Source of the DNA: Myxococcales bacterium
GTDB lineage: Bacteria > Myxococcota_A > UBA9160 > JALSIO01
Reading direction: 5' to 3'
Assembly: GCA_026989995.1 (NCBI GenBank)
Contig: JALSIO010000576.1
Coordinates: 1 to 14,114 of the forward strand
DNA length: 14,114 nucleotides
The position numbers and the translations under genes are program-made. The notes beneath the pieces were generated by a model. It had not been told where the DNA came from, ran no database searches, and saw only the letters and a program-made list of their open reading frames with translations. Shown piece by piece: positions 1 through 6,802 of the stretch (position 1 is its first letter; every line of letters starts with the position of its first letter).

Positions 1-884
1 GTGCGCGAGAGCTCGACCCCGATCAGCACGTCGACCAGCGGGTGCTTGATGGCCTGGAACGATCCGATGGCCCGGCCGAACTGCTTGCGCTCGATCGCAT
101 AGTCGCGGGTCATGGTGAGGGCGCGCTCGGCACCCCCGACCATCTCGGCCGCGAGCGCCGCGGTGGCGCGCAGGGTGGCGCGCCGGAGCGCGTCGGGACC
201 GCCCTGCTCGAGGCGGGCGCTTTCCGGGACGGTGACGCCGGCGAGCGCGATGCGCGCGCACCGCCGGGTGGGATCCACGCCGATCTCCGCCTCCCGATGG
301 ACTCCCCGGTCCGAGAGCGGAACCGCGAAGAGCGCCGGCTCGCCGGACGGAAGCACGAAGGGCGCCACGAGGAGATCCGCAGCGGTCCCGGTGGGCACGT
401 GGACCTTCTCCCCGGACAGGCGCCAGCCCCCCTCCGTCGGCTCCGCGGCCGCCCGGATCTCCTCCGGCAGCCAGGCCCCCCCGTGCTCGCAGAGGGCGTA
501 GGTCGCGAGGCAATCGCCCGAGGCGATGGCGGGCAGCAGCTCGCTGCACTGCGCGTCGCTGCCCCCCTCCTCGATGGCCATACCCGCGAAGAGCGCACCC
601 AGGAAGGGGGAGGGCAGGCACACGCGCCCCATCTCCTCGAGCACGAGTGCGAGGGCGAGGCTGTCCATGCCGGCGCCGCCGAACTCCTCGGGCAGGACCA
701 GCCCGGTCCAGCCGAGCTCGCAGATCTCCCGGTAGAGCTTGGGATCGTGGCCGACCGGGTCCTCCGCCAGGCGCCGGAGCTCGGAGGCGGGGCAGCGCTC
801 CTCGAGGAAGCGCCGGGCCTGCTCCCGGAGGAGCTCGTGCTCTTCGCGAAAGCCGAAGTCGCGGGGAATCTCGGCCGTGGCCAT
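1..884 (-). CDS. Acyl-CoA dehydrogenase, probable non-catalytic subunit (partial, C-terminus beyond window)
   Basis: Translation from the ATG at 884 gives 294 residues and is still open at the left end; relatives of about 375 residues suggest roughly 80 are missing. It is a flavoprotein of the ACAD superfamily, which oxidises acyl-CoA to enoyl-CoA and passes electrons to ETF. Seen: helical N-terminal domain with ELGWTGLVLPEEFGGAG (residues 56-72), a beta domain with SGEKVHVPTG (157-166), and the C-terminal domain signature QFGRAIGSFQAIKHPLVD (268-285). The helix-G position that holds the base in isovaleryl-CoA dehydrogenase aligns with Ala, so this looks like the partner subunit of the gene at 897-2144. 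The start is supported by GGGGGAG about 6 bases upstream; only 12 bases separate it from the preceding stop, so the two genes are surely one operon. It is paralogous to the gene at 2257-3387. The MCAD-type base position lies outside the window and cannot be checked. Confidence 0.9.
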   Translation of the reverse strand, partial: MATAEIPRDFGFREEHELLREQARRFLEERCPASELRRLAEDPVGHDPKLYREICELGWTGLVLPEEFGGAGMDSLALALVLEEMGRVCLPSPFLGALFAGMAIEEGGSDAQCSELLPAIASGDCLATYALCEHGGAWLPEEIRAAAEPTEGGWRLSGEKVHVPTGTAADLLVAPFVLPSGEPALFAVPLSDRGVHREAEIGVDPTRRCARIALAGVTVPESARLEQGGPDALRRATLRATAALAAEMVGGAERALTMTRDYAIERKQFGRAIGSFQAIKHPLVDVLIGVELSR

Positions 885-896
885 CGCTCGCTCCCC

Positions 897-2144
897 CTAC
901 TTGCTCTTCGGCAGGCCGAGCACGCGCTCGCCGAGGATGTTCCGCTGGATCTCGCTCGTGCCCCCGCCGATGGTGACCCCGAAGGAATTCACGTAGGCCC
1001 GCGGCCACTCGCCCCGGTCGGGCGCCCGCGGATCGCCGAGCCACAGGGTCGCCTCCGGCCCCAGCATCTCGCAGGCGAGCTCCGCGAGGTCCTGCGCGTA
1101 CTCCGAGAAGACGAGCTTGTTCATCAGGGCCAGCGCGTGGGGCCGGTCGCGGTTGAGGCCCTCCACGCGCCGCCGGAAGCCGTTCAGACGCAGAGCCTCC
1201 TCGACGAGCCAGAGCCGCACGGCCCGGTCCCGGAGCACCGGATCCCGCGAGGCCGGCCCTCCGTCGCGGTGGGCGCGCCGGGCGAGGGCGGCGAGGCTGC
1301 GGATGGATTCCGCGTGGGCGCCGAGCTGCCCCCCGCCCGAGCCCTCGGCCGCGCCGCGCTCGAAGGCGAGCGTGGTCATGGCGATCTGCCACCCCTGCCC
1401 CTCGCGCCCGAGCAGCGCATCCCGTGGCATCGGAGCCCGGTCGAAGATGACCTGGTTGAAGCCGCCCTCGCCGCTCATCTTGACGAGGGGCTGCACGGTG
1501 ACCCCCGGTGCGTCCATGGGAAAGAGGAAGTAGGAGATCCCCTCGTACTTGGGCGCTTCCGGGTCGGTGCGCGCGAGCAGGATCATGAACTTCGACTTGT
1601 GGGCGAGTGTGGTCCAGACCTTGTGCCCGGTGACCTCCCAGCCGTCCGCGGTCCGCTCGGCGCGGGTGGTGAGGCTCGCGAGGTCGGAGCCGGCGCCCGG
1701 CTCGCTGAAGCCCTGGCACCAGATCTCCTCGGCGGTGAGGATGGGCTTCAGGTAGCGGCGCTTCTGCTCCTCCGTCCCGTGGGCCAGGATGGTCGGACCG
1801 GCCCACTGCAGGCCGATGGTGTTGACGAAGAACGGCGCGCCGGCGCGGGCCATCTCCTGCGAGACGATCCGCTGGCGCTTCAGGGGATCCCCCTGCCCCC
1901 CGTACTCCGCCGGCCAGTCCAGCCCGAGATACCCGGCGTCGTAGACCTTCCGCTGCCACGTCCGCAGCCACTCGAACTGCCGATCGGACTCCACCTCCAG
2001 GAAGGACTGGGGCAGCTTGAAACCCGGATCCGGCGGGCGGTTCGCCTCGATCCAGGCGCGCACCTCCCGGCGGAACTCCGCGATTTCCCTGGGTTCCGGC
2101 TCCTCCGGGGCGACGGAGCGGAGACGGCGTCGGGTGGGGGACAT
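897..2144 (-). CDS. Acyl-CoA dehydrogenase, catalytic-type subunit
   Basis: This 415-residue ACAD has the full three-domain fold. Seen: LGLDWPAEYGGQG (73-85), the acyl-CoA/FAD signature QGFSEPGAGSD (144-154), the beta-domain stretch VTGHKVWTTLAH (171-182), and the C-terminal signature GGGTSEIQRN (393-402). At the MCAD base position this motif has Gly rather than Glu (MCAD reads YEGT), but TLAFERG places Glu262 at the helix-G base position of isovaleryl-CoA dehydrogenase. That is the arrangement of the FadE26/FadE29-type subunit in heterotetrameric steroid-degradation ACADs, so I infer that it catalyses together with the downstream partner at 1-884. The start has a strong ribosome-binding site, GGAGGAG, 3 bases before the ATG. 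The N-terminal 20 residues are rich in Arg, Pro and Glu and look like a disordered extension. Substrate unknown; a steroid, branched or dicarboxylic CoA ester is possible. Confidence 0.93.
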   Translation of the reverse strand: MSPTRRRLRSVAPEEPEPREIAEFRREVRAWIEANRPPDPGFKLPQSFLEVESDRQFEWLRTWQRKVYDAGYLGLDWPAEYGGQGDPLKRQRIVSQEMARAGAPFFVNTIGLQWAGPTILAHGTEEQKRRYLKPILTAEEIWCQGFSEPGAGSDLASLTTRAERTADGWEVTGHKVWTTLAHKSKFMILLARTDPEAPKYEGISYFLFPMDAPGVTVQPLVKMSGEGGFNQVIFDRAPMPRDALLGREGQGWQIAMTTLAFERGAAEGSGGGQLGAHAESIRSLAALARRAHRDGGPASRDPVLRDRAVRLWLVEEALRLNGFRRRVEGLNRDRPHALALMNKLVFSEYAQDLAELACEMLGPEATLWLGDPRAPDRGEWPRAYVNSFGVTIGGGTSEIQRNILGERVLGLPKSK

Positions 2145-2163
2145 GGGCTCCTCCGGCCGAGCC

Positions 2164-2183
2164 GACCGATTGATCGGTCAATC
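2164..2183. promoter_or_regulatory. Overlapping inverted repeats, probable TetR-family operator between divergent ACAD operons
   Basis: Two perfect palindromes overlap here. The first is GACCGAT-TG-ATCGGTC (2164-2179). The second is GATTGA-TCGG-TCAATC (2168-2183), with its centre shifted by 4 bases. Paired half-sites of this size are typical of TetR-family repressors of fatty-acid degradation, which release DNA when an acyl-CoA binds; the exact regulator is not in the window. The site sits between start codons at 2144 (minus) and 2257 (plus), so one repressor could control both ACAD operons. Promoter-like hexamers overlap it: TTGATC on the plus strand (2170-2175) and TTGACC on the minus strand (2181-2176). 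No convincing -10 box is seen, apart from the weak, AT-richer TAACCATACC at 2192-2201 for the plus direction. Confidence 0.7.
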
Positions 2184-2256
2184 TGGCGCGCTAACCATAC
2201 CAGAGTCCGAACCCCCGGACCGGGGCGAGCACCCCCGCGGGCCAGACGGAGAGGGA

Positions 2257-3387
2257 ATGAACTTCGGATTCACGGAAGAGCAGCAGCTCCTCCGCGCGGA
2301 GGTGCGGAAGTTCCTCGACGAGAACGTCCCCATGACCGAGGTGCGGCGGATCGCCGAGGGGCCCGGATTCGACCCCGAGCTCCACCGGCGCATGGCCGAG
2401 CTCGGGTGGCTGGGGCTGACCATCCCCGAACGCTTCGGCGGGGCGGGGCTCGGCGCCGTGGACCAGGTGGGGCTCCTCGAGGAGCTCGGCCGGAGCCTGG
2501 TGCCCACCCCGCTGCTGTCGGCGAGCCTCTTCGCCGCGCTGCTCGAGGACGCGGGCAGCGAGGCCCAGCAGGGGGCCTGGCTGCCGGAGATCGCCGCCGG
2601 GCGCCGCATCGGAACCCTCGCCTTCGGCGACGAGGAGGAGTGGCCGGACCCGCGCGCCATCCGCACGGTGGGGGAGCCCGACGGCGGGGGCTTCCTCCTC
2701 ACCGGAGACAAGGAGGTGGTGGCCGACGCGACCGCTGCGGATGTCTTCGCCGTCGCTTTTCGCAGCCCGGGGAGCGAGGGCGCCGAGGGCGTCTCGCTCG
2801 CACTCGTCCCGGCCGGCGCCGCCGGCGTCTCGGTGGACCCGAACGAGGGCGTCGACCTCACCAAGCGATCCGGGCGGCTCCGCCTCGAGGGCGTGCGCGT
2901 GGGCGAGGCGGATCTCCTCGGCGCGCCGGGAGCGGCGTGGCCGACCATCGCGCGGGCCTTCGACCGAGGCGCGGTGGTGGTCACGGCGGAGGGGGTGGGA
3001 GCCGCCGAGGCCGCCCTGGCCCTCACGGTGGACTACGCCAGGCAGCGGGTCCAGTTCGGCCAGCCGATCGGGCGCTTCCAGGGCGTGAAGCACCCGCTCG
3101 CCGAGTCCTACGTGGACATCGAGTCGGTGAAGTCGCTGGTGTACTTCGCCGCCTGGTGCCTGGATCACGCGCCGCAGGAGGTGCCGCTGGCCGCCTCCCG
3201 GGCCAAGGCCTATGCCAGCGAGGCCTTTCCGCGGCTCGGACTCGACACGGTCCAGCTCCACGGGGCCATCGGCTACACCTGGGAGTACGACGCCCACCTC
3301 TACCTGAAGCGGGCGCGGTGGCTCCGGCCCGCCTTCGGCGATGCCGGCTTCCACAGCGAGCGCGTGGCCGCACTGGGAGGACTCTGA
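2257..3387 (+). CDS. Acyl-CoA dehydrogenase, probable non-catalytic subunit
   Basis: The product is 376 residues from the ATG at 2257, which has GGAG five bases upstream; an in-frame open stretch continues upstream to 2017 but runs antisense through the neighbouring gene and is not coding. Seen: LGWLGLTIPERFGGAG (49-64), TGDKEVVADAT (149-159), YARQRVQFGQPIGRFQGVKHP (260-280) and LHGAIGYTWEYDAHLYLKR (334-352). The last is the end signature of the FadE/CaiA/PimD-like branch. Aligned with MCAD (FDKTRP), FDRGAV puts Gly238 at the helix-G base position, and no EGT-type Glu is seen at the other position. I therefore infer a partner subunit for the next gene, as in FadE27/FadE28 or PimD. It is clearly paralogous to the gene at 1-884. 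Its stop overlaps the next start (TGATG), which indicates translational coupling. Confidence 0.92.
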   Translation: MNFGFTEEQQLLRAEVRKFLDENVPMTEVRRIAEGPGFDPELHRRMAELGWLGLTIPERFGGAGLGAVDQVGLLEELGRSLVPTPLLSASLFAALLEDAGSEAQQGAWLPEIAAGRRIGTLAFGDEEEWPDPRAIRTVGEPDGGGFLLTGDKEVVADATAADVFAVAFRSPGSEGAEGVSLALVPAGAAGVSVDPNEGVDLTKRSGRLRLEGVRVGEADLLGAPGAAWPTIARAFDRGAVVVTAEGVGAAEAALALTVDYARQRVQFGQPIGRFQGVKHPLAESYVDIESVKSLVYFAAWCLDHAPQEVPLAASRAKAYASEAFPRLGLDTVQLHGAIGYTWEYDAHLYLKRARWLRPAFGDAGFHSERVAALGGL

Positions 3388-4547
3388 TGGATTTCCAGCT
3401 CACCCCCGAGGAGGAGGCGTTCCGGGAGGAGGTGCGCGCCTTCCTGGACGAGAACCTGCCCCCGGAGGACCAGCGGGGTCCGGAGTTCCTCGCCGAGTGG
3501 AACCGCAAGGTCCGCGAGAAGCGCTGGGTGGGCTTCTCGTGGCCGGCCGAGGTCGGTGGCGGGGGCGGAAGCCTCATGAAGCAGGTGATCCTGAAGGAGG
3601 AGATGGCGAAGCGCAAGGCACCGCCCCTCGGGACCTGCTTCATGGGTCTTGCGTGGGTGGGCCCGGCCATCATCGAGTACGGCACGGAGGAGCAGAAGAA
3701 GCGCTTCATCCCCGACATCCTCGACGGCGCCTACCAGTGGTGCACCGGATACTCGGAGCCGGACGCGGGAAGCGATCTCGCCGCACTCAAGTGCCGGGCG
3801 GTGCGCGAGGGCGACCACTACGTGGTGAACGGCCAGAAGATCTGGACGTCCATCGCCATGTGGTCGAAGTGGATGATCCTCCTCGTGCGCACCGGCACCG
3901 ACCCGTCCGACAAGCACAAGGGAATCACCTGCCTGCTCGTCCCCATGGACACGCCGGGGATCACCGTGCGGCCCATCCGGAACATGTCGGGCGGTTCCAT
4001 GTTCGCGGAGGTCTTCTTCGACAACGTCCGGGTTCCGGTGGAAAACCGGCTCGGCGAGGAGGGCGAGGGCTGGCGCGTCACCGTGTCCGCGCTCGCCCAC
4101 GAGCGCTCCGGGATCTCCGAGATCGAGGGCCTCCGCCGGCGCCTCGACGCGCTGCGGGAGCTCGCGCGCCGCACCGTCCGGCGCGGCCGCCCCGCCGCGG
4201 AGGACCCGGAGGTCCGGCGCCGCATCGCCTCCATCGACACGCGCATCGAGGCCATGCGGCTGAACGGCATGCGCTTCCTGACCCGGCAGCTCAAGGGCGA
4301 GCCCCTCGGGAGCGAGACCTCCATCAACAAGCTGCACCGGGCCGCCCTCGAGATCGAGATCGGCGAGCTCGCGCTCGAGATGCAGGGCGCGCGGGGCGCG
4401 GTGGCGGGGGGTGCGGCCGCCGTGGACGGCGGCGGCTGGCAGCGCTTCTCCCTCTCCTGGCCGGAGGTGGTGATCGGGGGCGGGACACCCAACATCCAGA
4501 AGAACATCATCGCCGAACGGATCCTCGGCCTGCCGAAGGACGCATGA
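3387..4547 (+). CDS. Acyl-CoA dehydrogenase, catalytic-type subunit
   Basis: This 386-residue ACAD starts inside the TGATG that also ends the previous gene and finishes inside an ATGA that starts bolA. GGGAGG lies about 7 bases upstream of the start. Seen: VGFSWPAEVGGGGG (48-61), TGYSEPDAGSD (120-130), VNGQKIWTS (147-155) and the C-terminal GGGTPNIQKN (364-373), followed by AERILGLPKDA. Glu239 in SALAHERSG aligns with the helix-G catalytic base of isovaleryl-CoA dehydrogenase, while the MCAD-type position is Gly. That is the pattern of the active subunit in heteromeric ACADs (FadE26/FadE29/PimC type). It is paralogous to the gene at 897-2144, sharing the SEPxAGSDLA and GLPK endings. I infer that it forms an alpha-beta enzyme with the product of 2257-3387, oxidising a CoA ester of unknown identity in the cytoplasm. 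Confidence 0.93.
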   Translation: MDFQLTPEEEAFREEVRAFLDENLPPEDQRGPEFLAEWNRKVREKRWVGFSWPAEVGGGGGSLMKQVILKEEMAKRKAPPLGTCFMGLAWVGPAIIEYGTEEQKKRFIPDILDGAYQWCTGYSEPDAGSDLAALKCRAVREGDHYVVNGQKIWTSIAMWSKWMILLVRTGTDPSDKHKGITCLLVPMDTPGITVRPIRNMSGGSMFAEVFFDNVRVPVENRLGEEGEGWRVTVSALAHERSGISEIEGLRRRLDALRELARRTVRRGRPAAEDPEVRRRIASIDTRIEAMRLNGMRFLTRQLKGEPLGSETSINKLHRAALEIEIGELALEMQGARGAVAGGAAAVDGGGWQRFSLSWPEVVIGGGTPNIQKNIIAERILGLPKDA

Positions 4548-4819
4548 GCATCGACCGGCGCACCCGCATCGAGGAGAAGCTCCGGAGCGAGCTCGGTGCC
4601 CGGGTGGAGGTGGTGGACGAGAGCCACCTCCACGCCGGGCACGCCGGCGCCCGCGAAGGGCGCGGGCACTTCCGCGCGCGCATCGTCTCGCCGCGCTTCG
4701 AGGGGCTTTCCCGGGTGGAGCGGCAGCGGCTCGTCTACGGCGTCCTCGAGCGGGAGATGCGCGAGGAGATCCACGCCCTCGCCCTCGAGACCCGCGCCCC
4801 CTCGGAAGTCGACGGATAG
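4544..4819 (+). CDS. bolA: BolA family protein
   Basis: This small 91-residue protein starts at the ATG of an ATGA overlap with the preceding ACAD stop. Seen: VEVVDESHLHAGHAGA (21-36), GHFRARIVSPRFEGLSRVERQR (41-62) and EIHALALETRAP (75-86), which match the BolA/YrbA fold end to end at normal length. BolA proteins pair with monothiol glutaredoxins to bind or hand on [2Fe-2S] clusters, and some act as regulators. The C-terminal His77 of IHALAL, a cluster ligand in BolA-glutaredoxin complexes, is present. The usual Arg-His-Arg of helix 2 reads Arg60-Gln61-Arg62, so that His is lost. Location as the third gene of an ACAD operon is unusual. One guess is support of the Fe-S electron acceptor chain (ETF-quinone oxidoreductase); nothing in the sequence proves it. 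Confidence 0.92.
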   Translation: MSIDRRTRIEEKLRSELGARVEVVDESHLHAGHAGAREGRGHFRARIVSPRFEGLSRVERQRLVYGVLEREMREEIHALALETRAPSEVDG

Positions 4820-4863
4820 GCCGCGGCCGTCGCCGCCGGCGCCGGGTGGGTGGGCGATCGCTC

Positions 4864-5718
4864 TCAGGCGACGTAGTCGCGCAGCCAGTCTTCGAGGGAA
4901 ACGAGGAATCCCGCGGCGTTGCGATGGCCGCCACCCCCCCGCTCGACGGCGAGGCGGGCGACGTCGAAATCCCCCGTCGAGTACAAGGTGGCGTGAACGG
5001 TCCTCCCCACCAGCCGGTAGACGAGGCCTGCCGGCACGCCGTGGGCGGCGCGCTTGGCCAGCTCGTGACCGATCGCGCTTCGCAGGACGGTGGAGTTCAC
5101 CGCTTCGACCCGGAGTCTTCCGAGTGCCACCGGGTGGGCGAAGCGGAGCGCCTGCTGCACCTCGATCCGGTTGGCGCGCACGATGGGCTCCCCCTCGGCC
5201 GCGAGCTCCTCCACGGGGCGCCGCGCGAGCTCCTCCCAGACCGGGAACTCCCGCGGGTAGGAGGAGAGGGCGGCGTTCACCTCGCGGGAGCGGGGAAGCG
5301 CGAAGCGCCAGAGGTCCTGGTCCTCGACGTAGCGGAGAAGGTCGGGAACCGGCTCGCCCGGGTGGAAGTGCTGCCAGGCGAGCACGGCACCGGAGCGATC
5401 GAGATCGAAGACCACCTGGTGGCCGCCCATGCGCACCAGGTTCTCGAGCGACGGGTCCGACCGGTAGCGATCCCGCGCGCTCAGGTGGTGGTCGAGCACG
5501 ACGAGGCGGTCGACGACCTCGAGCAGCACGCGAAGGGCTTCGTTCCGGGGGGCGATGTCGGCGAAGACCACGAGGCGGCCGGCGAGCTCCGCAACCGGTA
5601 GCTCGTCGTCGTGCCCCATGGGCTCGAACGACCCCTTCCCGCCCCAGGCGCGCCAGGCGGCGAAGGCGGCGCCGAAGCCGTCCGGGCATCCGGCGTGGAA
5701 GTAGAGGACCGGCTGCAT
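4864..5718 (-). CDS. DHH/DHHA1 family phosphoesterase
   Basis: The product is 284 residues from the ATG at 5718; no clear ribosome-binding site is seen. Seen: YFHAGCPDGFGAA (6-18), resembling DHH motif I (H-x-D-G type); the FADIAPR Asp at 54; the DHH triad itself in VLDHHLS (74-80); YVEDQDLW (130-137); and the DHHA1 motif GGGGHRNAAGF (261-271). These make a Mn-dependent phosphoesterase of the NrnA/RecJ superfamily. Family members cleave short oligonucleotides, cyclic-dinucleotide products or phosphoanhydrides. Which substrate applies here cannot be told, and this compact CPDG variant is usually annotated only as a DHH phosphohydrolase. It lies 38 bases downstream of the epoxide hydrolase on the same strand, so co-transcription is likely, and it converges on bolA with a 44-base spacer. 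A longer reading frame upstream to 5928 overlaps the hydrolase and is rejected. Confidence 0.88.
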   Translation of the reverse strand: MQPVLYFHAGCPDGFGAAFAAWRAWGGKGSFEPMGHDDELPVAELAGRLVVFADIAPRNEALRVLLEVVDRLVVLDHHLSARDRYRSDPSLENLVRMGGHQVVFDLDRSGAVLAWQHFHPGEPVPDLLRYVEDQDLWRFALPRSREVNAALSSYPREFPVWEELARRPVEELAAEGEPIVRANRIEVQQALRFAHPVALGRLRVEAVNSTVLRSAIGHELAKRAAHGVPAGLVYRLVGRTVHATLYSTGDFDVARLAVERGGGGHRNAAGFLVSLEDWLRDYVA

Positions 5719-5756
5719 CGCGCCGAGCGTAGCCCAGCCGGTCGCCCGCCCCTCGG

Positions 5757-6746
5757 CTAGCGGCTCCCGGCGAGGCGGCGCCGGAGCCAGTCCACGAGCA
5801 GCCGGTTCAGATCCTCCGGCTGCTCCTGCGGGGTCCAGTGGCCGCAGCGGGGCAGCGTGTGCATCTCGAGGTCGCCCACGAGGGCGGGCATGCCGGCGGC
5901 CATCTCCGGCCGGAGGACCGGGTCCCACTCGGCCAGGATCATCAGCGCCGGGAGGTCGAGCTTCTGCTGCCCCACCGAGGGCCAGCGGTCCTGGTTTCGG
6001 TCGATGTTGCGGTACCAGGAGATGCCGCCCCGGAAACCGGTCCGGCCGAAGACCTCGGCGTAGCGGGCGAGCTCCTCCTCCGAGAGCAGGGGCTCTCCCA
6101 CGGGCTCCATCTCTTCGAGCCGGCGGAAGGGGTTCATGTCGAGCTCACCGGACTCGAGGAGCCGCTTCGCCGTCTCCATCGGATCCACGCCACGGCGCAC
6201 CAGCCGTTCGAAGACCAGCCGGGGGTTGCGGTCGAGCACGGCCTCGGCCACGCCGGGCTTCTGGAACCAGAGGAGGTAGAGCCGCTCGTCCCGGCCGCCG
6301 ACGAGCGTGCGGAGCAACTCGGTGCGGGGGAGCTGGCTGTAGGGCGTGTTCACGCCCACGACCCCGAGGCAGCGCTCCGGGTGGAGCACCGGCATGGCCC
6401 AGGCGACGAAGCCGCCCCAGTCGTGCCCGACGAAGACGGCCCGTTCGATGCCGCGCGCGTCGAGGAGGGCGACGAGATCGCCGCAGAGGTGGCCGAGGTC
6501 GTAGGCCTCGGTCTCGTCGGGGCGGTCGCTCCCCCCGTAGCCGCGCATGTCCGGGGCGATGGCGTGAAAGCCGGCGGCGGCCACGGCGGGGAGCTGGTGC
6601 CTCCAGGAGTAGGCGAGCTCCGGGAAGCCGTGGCAGAACACGACGGCCGGCCCCTCGCCGACCTCGTGCACGGAAATCCCGATGCCCCCGCCTCCGTCGG
6701 GGCCGGGCGGGAGATCCACGCGAACCGGGTCGGGAAAGGCGGTCAC
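5757..6746 (-). CDS. Alpha/beta hydrolase, soluble epoxide hydrolase type
   Basis: The product is 329 residues with a GTG start at 6746, supported by GGAGGAGGAG four bases upstream. It has the epoxide hydrolase set: oxyanion motif HGFPE (39-43), nucleophile Asp109 in GHDWGG (107-112), acid Asp275 in AEWDPV (272-277) and His303 in CGHW. Candidate lid tyrosines that polarise the epoxide are Tyr158 (YLLWFQKPG) and Tyr245 (SWYRN). The enzyme opens epoxides to vicinal diols through an ester intermediate. Haloalkane dehalogenases share the Asp-His-Asp core, but HGFPE and the two Tyr favour an epoxide hydrolase. No signal peptide is seen, so it is probably cytoplasmic. It is the first gene of a probable two-gene unit with the DHH protein and diverges from pabB. 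A detoxifying or lipid-catabolic role would fit the nearby ACADs, but this is inference. Confidence 0.92.
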   Translation of the reverse strand: MTAFPDPVRVDLPPGPDGGGGIGISVHEVGEGPAVVFCHGFPELAYSWRHQLPAVAAAGFHAIAPDMRGYGGSDRPDETEAYDLGHLCGDLVALLDARGIERAVFVGHDWGGFVAWAMPVLHPERCLGVVGVNTPYSQLPRTELLRTLVGGRDERLYLLWFQKPGVAEAVLDRNPRLVFERLVRRGVDPMETAKRLLESGELDMNPFRRLEEMEPVGEPLLSEEELARYAEVFGRTGFRGGISWYRNIDRNQDRWPSVGQQKLDLPALMILAEWDPVLRPEMAAGMPALVGDLEMHTLPRCGHWTPQEQPEDLNRLLVDWLRRRLAGSR

Positions 6747-6766
6747 GGTTCTCCTCCTCCGGGCGC

Positions 6767-6772
6767 AGTATA
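6767..6772 (-). promoter_or_regulatory. Possible -10 element for the epoxide hydrolase gene
   Basis: On the minus strand this reads TATACT, five of six matches to the sigma-70 -10 consensus, and it is the only AT-rich hexamer in the divergent spacer between the hydrolase and pabB. Transcription would begin about 14 bases before the GTG, just upstream of its ribosome-binding site. No matching -35 box is seen, so the call is weak. Confidence 0.25.
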
Positions 6773-6802
6773 CCGGGGCAGGGCCTCGCGCCGGGCCGGT
6801 CG

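Noticed and set aside
42..4547. A 1501-codon open frame on the plus strand
   Set aside because: Its first two thirds run antisense to two clear ACAD genes and out of frame with the third; only the part from 3387 is real. Long antisense frames are expected at this G+C content.
4820..4863. Possible bidirectional terminator between bolA and the DHH gene
   Set aside because: Only a 5-bp stem (GCGGC/GCCGC at 4823-4836) is seen, with no T-run on either side.
3300..5689. Minus-strand open frames of 544 and 623 codons
   Set aside because: They run antisense to the ACAD and bolA genes and out of frame with the DHH gene. Composition is typical of shadow frames.
5757..6746. Haloalkane dehalogenase
   Set aside because: The Asp nucleophile core is shared, but HGFPE and two candidate lid tyrosines fit epoxide hydrolases better.
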